Assembly: GCA_030743915.1 (NCBI GenBank)
Contig: JASLRP010000353.1
Span: 1 to 9,179, forward strand
Origin: SAR202 cluster bacterium
GTDB taxonomy: Bacteria > Chloroflexota > Dehalococcoidia > Lucifugimonadales > UBA1123
Direction of reading: 5' to 3'
Length of the DNA stretch: 9,179 bases
Notes under the pieces: generated by a model
Databases searched by the model: none
What the model was told of the DNA's origin: nothing
Seen by the model: only the letters and a program-made list of their open reading frames with translations
Shown here: positions 6,283-9,179 of the stretch, one piece after another
Position numbering within the stretch: the stretch's first letter is position 1
Layout: each line of letters opens with the position of its first letter
Position numbers and translations under genes: made by a program

Positions 6283-9179
6283 TCACGTCTTCTTGCGGCT
6301 TCGCCTCTGCCTCCAGAAAGCCAGAACTGGCAAAGCAAGCAACAAACTCATCTCAGCCGAGAAGTGGCCGTCACCGCCCAGGGAGTTGCATCCACCAGAT
6401 GCCGCAGGCGTCGCAACAGGCGTCGGTGGAACTAGAGTGTCTGGCGGAGCCTGAGTCGCCGTTGGCTCGACTAGTGTCTCTGTTATGACCAACGTAGCAG
6501 TAGGTTCAGCGGTCGGTGTTGGCGGCTCTGCCGTCGCGGCAGGCACAAGGACAGTCACGACCACGACAACAGGCGTTGGTGTCTCGGTCGGAGTCCCAGT
6601 AGGCGAGGCCGTGGGCTCAATCGTTGCGGGCACGGGTATCCTCGTCCTAGTCGGTGGAGTCACTGTTGCTGTGGGCGTGCCAGTTGGCGTCGGCGATGCG
6701 CTTGCCGTGGGCGTCAACGTTGGAGTTTCGATTGCCGACATCGGAGTTGCGGTCATCGGAGGAGCAACCGTCGCCGTCGGAATGATCGTCGGTGTCTCTG
6801 TGGGGTTGGCCGGCGTCGTCGGTGATGCAGTTAACGTCGGAGATGGCGTTACGGTGTCCGTTGTAGTTGTCGCCGTGATAGTAACCGTCGTCGCAGGCGG
6901 CGTTGCGGTAGTTGTGGGCGATGGAGTCGGTGTTGGTGTCGAAGTGGGTGTGGGAGTGACCGTCGGTTCTAGGATAACAACATCGGCGGCGGCGGTAACC
7001 AGATTGTTGGAGCCAACCGGGTCCAATTCAGAGCTGAACACGCTGGCGCCGTGGGCAAACTGACCAACGGCGCTAGTGTTCAAGTTAACGGTTATGCTGG
7101 CGAGACCGCCTGAACTCAAACCACCCAGAAGACACGTCAGAATCCCGCCGGATTCGGAACAGGCTCCCTGGCTCGGCGTCGCAGATGAGAAACTCACCGA
7201 TTCTGGCAACTCGACCCTGACCGACACGTCTGCCGCTGGGTCCGGTCCGTTGTTCTTGATTGCCAGACCGTAGCCAAAGGCCTGTCCGGTAATGAAAGGT
7301 TCGTCGGAAGGCGTGTAAGCAATCGAAAGATCTGCGGTTGCAACCAGAGCCTGATTGACCGTGAGCGTGGCTGAATTACTGGTCACCTCGCCTGCGTTGT
7401 TCGAGACTGCCACTGAATAACTGCCCGCATTCTGGGCCTGAACGTTCTGCATTTCCAACTTGTTCGATGTCTGGCCTTGAATCAGCTGGCCACCGAAGCT
7501 CCACTGGAATGTCGGAGCAGGGACTCCCGACACCGCAATGCTGAATGTGGCAGATTGTCCGGCTATGACCGTCTGGTTAGTCGGCTGTGTGGTAATAGTC
7601 GGAGCGCTGGCAGGCGGGTCATTGTCCAGGTTCGTCAACAAGACCTCTGCCCCACCGACGCGGTTGTACTGGGAATCGAGACTCGACGGCGTGAAACGCA
7701 CTGTGTACACTATGTCGCCGTCAGAGTCGGTGTCGTTCTGGCCGGTGACAAAGAGGCGTTGGGGATCGTCCCAGTTCACAGATGTGAACGTCAGAGACTC
7801 GGTGGTGGGAAGGCCCTCAGACTTGTCCAACACCTCAACCTGGACCGTTACCTTGTCCATTGTGGGTCGGGTTTTCAGGACGACATCCATGACAACCGCC
7901 GCGCCTGGCTCGGAAGTTATCGGACTCCCGGTCACGGTGACAGCGACGCCAGTGTCGTCCTCGTCAACGCGTCGTTTGTAAAGCGCCCGTCCTCCAACAG
8001 TGTCTTCAATTCCCGGATAGCTCTCTCCGGTGATCCACCAGAGCCAACGGCCGTCCGTTGTGATGCCTCCTTGAATCACTCTCTGGGTGGTCGGAACCTC
8101 ATCGCTCAGCCAGTTGTCCTTCTGCCAACCTCGTTCCGATGTCCAGGAGTACAGGTCATCAACGTCACTGGACGAACTAGCGCGGTCCGGTTCGGCCAGA
8201 TCACGCCTGTTTCCAACGACCGCGTAACGGCTGCCGAATGTCCCCCAATTCGAGACCGAGGGAGCGCTGGAGTCTATTCCGGTTGACGCGCCTTCGCGGT
8301 AAAGGAAAATACGATTCTGCCAATTGTTGGTCGAAACGGAAGTGTATGTGTCGATGTTCGGTCCGGTCTGGTTGGCGTCGCTGCCGGTGAGGTTAGCGCT
8401 GGTGGTAAACGTAACCGCTCGACCGCCACGGTCGATCATAGGCGCCCGCGCTCCAGTGGGCGCCAGCGCGCCTTCGCTGGTTGTCGTTTCATCGTGAACG
8501 TCCAGAGCCAAAATCGATACGCTGGAGAAGTCCAGTGTTCCATTGGCATCGATGCCTGCGAATCGGGCGATGACCGCATCGTGCGAGTTGTTGGTGTCGC
8601 CAGGAATCAGGTTGGTGTGGGCCGTCTCGAACGCGAACAGGAGGCCGTCGGCTGTGCATGAGGGGCGTCGAGAGCCTGTGCTGGAGCTTCCGCCTGTCGC
8701 CTGCGCTCCACTGGCGGTCACGCTGACTCGGCGAATGACGTATCCGCCCTCGAACAGGTCGCCGTCGGCATCCGGGTCCAGATCGGCTACGAATATGTCC
8801 ACGTTGCCGTTGGTGTCACCAGCCACATAGTTGGCAAACCTGTCCTCGAAAAAGACATATCGCCCGTTGTATGTCGAGCAGGTCTGGACAAAGGAAGGCG
8901 AAGCGAAAGCGCGGCTCAAGTTGACCGGGTTGCCATTTCGATCACGGGAAATAAGCGCAGTCTTGCCGGTCACCAGGTCATTGACGTACAGGTTCACGCC
9001 TGATGTCGTGTCGGAGGTCAGGTTAGTCGCTTCACTGGCGAAAAAGGCGTAACGGCCATCGCCACTGACTCCTGGATTTCGTGAATCGCCGCCCACGGGC
9101 TGGTCACCGGCGGTGTTGGCGTTTACGCGAACGATGGCGCCGTTGCGCCACGTGAATATATCGTCGTCGCTGTTGGTGT
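6283..9179 (-). CDS. Large multidomain surface/secreted protein: beta-propeller, cadherin-like, Ig-like and DUF11-like domains, Thr/Pro stalk, C-terminal anchor (N-terminus outside window)
   Basis: At least 964 residues; the frame is open to the right edge, so the signal peptide and start are not visible (a GTG at 9096 is internal). Visible residues: about 1-405, TolB/PD40-like propeller blades recognisable from repeats such as DIFTWRNG, SGDGRYAFFASEATNL and DTNGNVDIFVADLDPDADGD. About 409-519, a cadherin/Calx-beta-like domain (SLTFTSVNWDDPQRLFVTGQ, closing with LTNLDNDPP). About 524-608, an Ig-like domain with its Trp559 (FQWSFGG) and NAGSYSVAVSNNAG. About 612-735, a DUF11-type domain (KNNGPDPAADVSV). 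About 737-925, a Thr/Pro/Ala stalk. Finally GGC (928-930), a hydrophobic helix (941-955) and a basic tail. It is presumably exported and held at the cell envelope; ligand or enzymatic function is not evident. It converges on the CoA-transferase and has no evident functional link to it. Confidence 0.88.
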   Translation of the reverse strand, partial: TNSDDDIFTWRNGAIVRVNANTAGDQPVGGDSRNPGVSGDGRYAFFASEATNLTSDTTSGVNLYVNDLVTGKTALISRDRNGNPVNLSRAFASPSFVQTCSTYNGRYVFFEDRFANYVAGDTNGNVDIFVADLDPDADGDLFEGGYVIRRVSVTASGAQATGGSSSTGSRRPSCTADGLLFAFETAHTNLIPGDTNNSHDAVIARFAGIDANGTLDFSSVSILALDVHDETTTSEGALAPTGARAPMIDRGGRAVTFTTSANLTGSDANQTGPNIDTYTSVSTNNWQNRIFLYREGASTGIDSSAPSVSNWGTFGSRYAVVGNRRDLAEPDRASSSSDVDDLYSWTSERGWQKDNWLSDEVPTTQRVIQGGITTDGRWLWWITGESYPGIEDTVGGRALYKRRVDEDDTGVAVTVTGSPITSEPGAAVVMDVVLKTRPTMDKVTVQVEVLDKSEGLPTTESLTFTSVNWDDPQRLFVTGQNDTDSDGDIVYTVRFTPSSLDSQYNRVGGAEVLLTNLDNDPPASAPTITTQPTNQTVIAGQSATFSIAVSGVPAPTFQWSFGGQLIQGQTSNKLEMQNVQAQNAGSYSVAVSNNAGEVTSNSATLTVNQALVATADLSIAYTPSDEPFITGQAFGYGLAIKNNGPDPAADVSVRVELPESVSFSSATPSQGACSESGGILTCLLGGLSSGGLASITVNLNTSAVGQFAHGASVFSSELDPVGSNNLVTAAADVVILEPTVTPTPTSTPTPTPSPTTTATPPATTVTITATTTTDTVTPSPTLTASPTTPANPTETPTIIPTATVAPPMTATPMSAIETPTLTPTASASPTPTGTPTATVTPPTRTRIPVPATIEPTASPTGTPTETPTPVVVVVTVLVPAATAEPPTPTAEPTATLVITETLVEPTATQAPPDTLVPPTPVATPAASGGCNSLGGDGHFSAEMSLLLALPVLAFWRQRRSRKKT
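6286..6402 (-). other. C-terminal sorting/anchor-like signal of the surface protein
   Basis: The last 38 or so residues have a three-part layout: SGGCNS, a short spacer (LGGDGHFSAEM), a hydrophobic helix (SLLLALPVLAFW) and a strongly basic end (RQRRSRKKT). This is the layout of CTERM-type signals, in which a short motif precedes a helix and a positive cytoplasmic stop. The Cys after Gly-Gly recalls the Cys-containing signals (MYXO-CTERM, Synerg-CTERM) more than LPXTG. The placement just after a long Thr/Pro stalk fits display of the propeller away from the membrane. A plain tail anchor is the alternative. Confidence 0.5.
6400..6970 (-). repeat. Low-complexity Thr/Pro-coding region (stalk)
   Basis: About 190 codons dominated by Thr, Pro, Ala and Val in irregular TPTP/TPTA units, written with mixed synonymous codons, so it is a protein-level repeat rather than an exact DNA satellite. 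It is interrupted by a run of hydrophobic residues VVVVVTVLVP at about 870-879 of the visible protein. On the opposite strand it gives an artificial Val/Gly-rich open frame. Confidence 0.75.

Noticed and set aside
6400..6970. CRISPR-like or satellite repeat suggested by the repetitive look of the DNA
   Set aside because: There are no exact repeat units or spacers; the pattern comes from Thr/Pro codons in an open reading frame.
6485..7063. Plus-strand open frame of 192 residues rich in Val, Gly and Ala
   Set aside because: It is the mirror of the Thr/Pro stalk codons on the opposite strand; the composition is fully explained by that low-complexity region.
7477..8286. Plus-strand open frame of 269 residues
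   Set aside because: It lies antisense to clearly recognisable propeller, cadherin-like and Ig-like coding sequence; its Arg/Cys/His-rich composition shows no domain.

Overview
The window reads as an ordinary chromosomal segment of a moderately GC-rich bacterium. I infer a Chloroflexota, most like the marine SAR202/Dehalococcoidia group. The reasons are a Cys-anchored solute-binding lipoprotein with an Ala/Pro/Thr linker, a very large secreted protein with a Thr-Pro stalk, and a stand-alone family III CoA-transferase. This assignment rests on protein style, not on a marker gene.

Left half (1-4712, minus strand): a tightly packed four-gene ABC importer operon of the BMP/PnrA-Nup (nucleoside-type) class. 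Transcription runs right to left: a double-NBD ATPase (3051-4712), permease A (1990-3051), permease B (1076-1993) and the BMP-family substrate-binding lipoprotein (1-1011, cut by the left edge). The first three genes overlap by 1 and 4 bases, so they are probably translationally coupled. The lipoprotein follows after about 64 bases with its own strong Shine-Dalgarno and a TTG start. The lipoprotein would catch the ligand outside, the two permeases form the channel, and the ATPase drives uptake.

Divergent intergenic region (4713-4783): a perfect 7-bp inverted repeat (TGTTACA-N4-TGTAACA) ends three bases before the ATPase ATG. Further TGTTAC half-sites flank it. This is the best candidate control element in the window.

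Middle (4784-6196, plus strand): a 470-residue family III (CaiB/BaiF) CoA-transferase with an unusual domain order. The C-terminal-type lobe comes first and the Rossmann-type lobe with the catalytic Asp comes second. An imperfect hairpin follows its stop codon.

Right third (6283-9179, minus strand, N-terminus outside the window): a giant extracellular protein. Its order is a TolB-like beta-propeller, a cadherin/Calx-beta-like domain, an Ig-like domain, a DUF11-type domain, a Thr/Pro stalk of about 190 residues, then a C-terminal Gly-Gly-Cys / transmembrane helix / Arg-Lys tail that looks like a protein-sorting signal. It converges on the CoA-transferase.

No tRNA, rRNA, CRISPR array, insertion sequence or phage gene was seen. 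The least explained elements are the palindrome, the sorting-signal-like C-terminus and the rearranged CoA-transferase.
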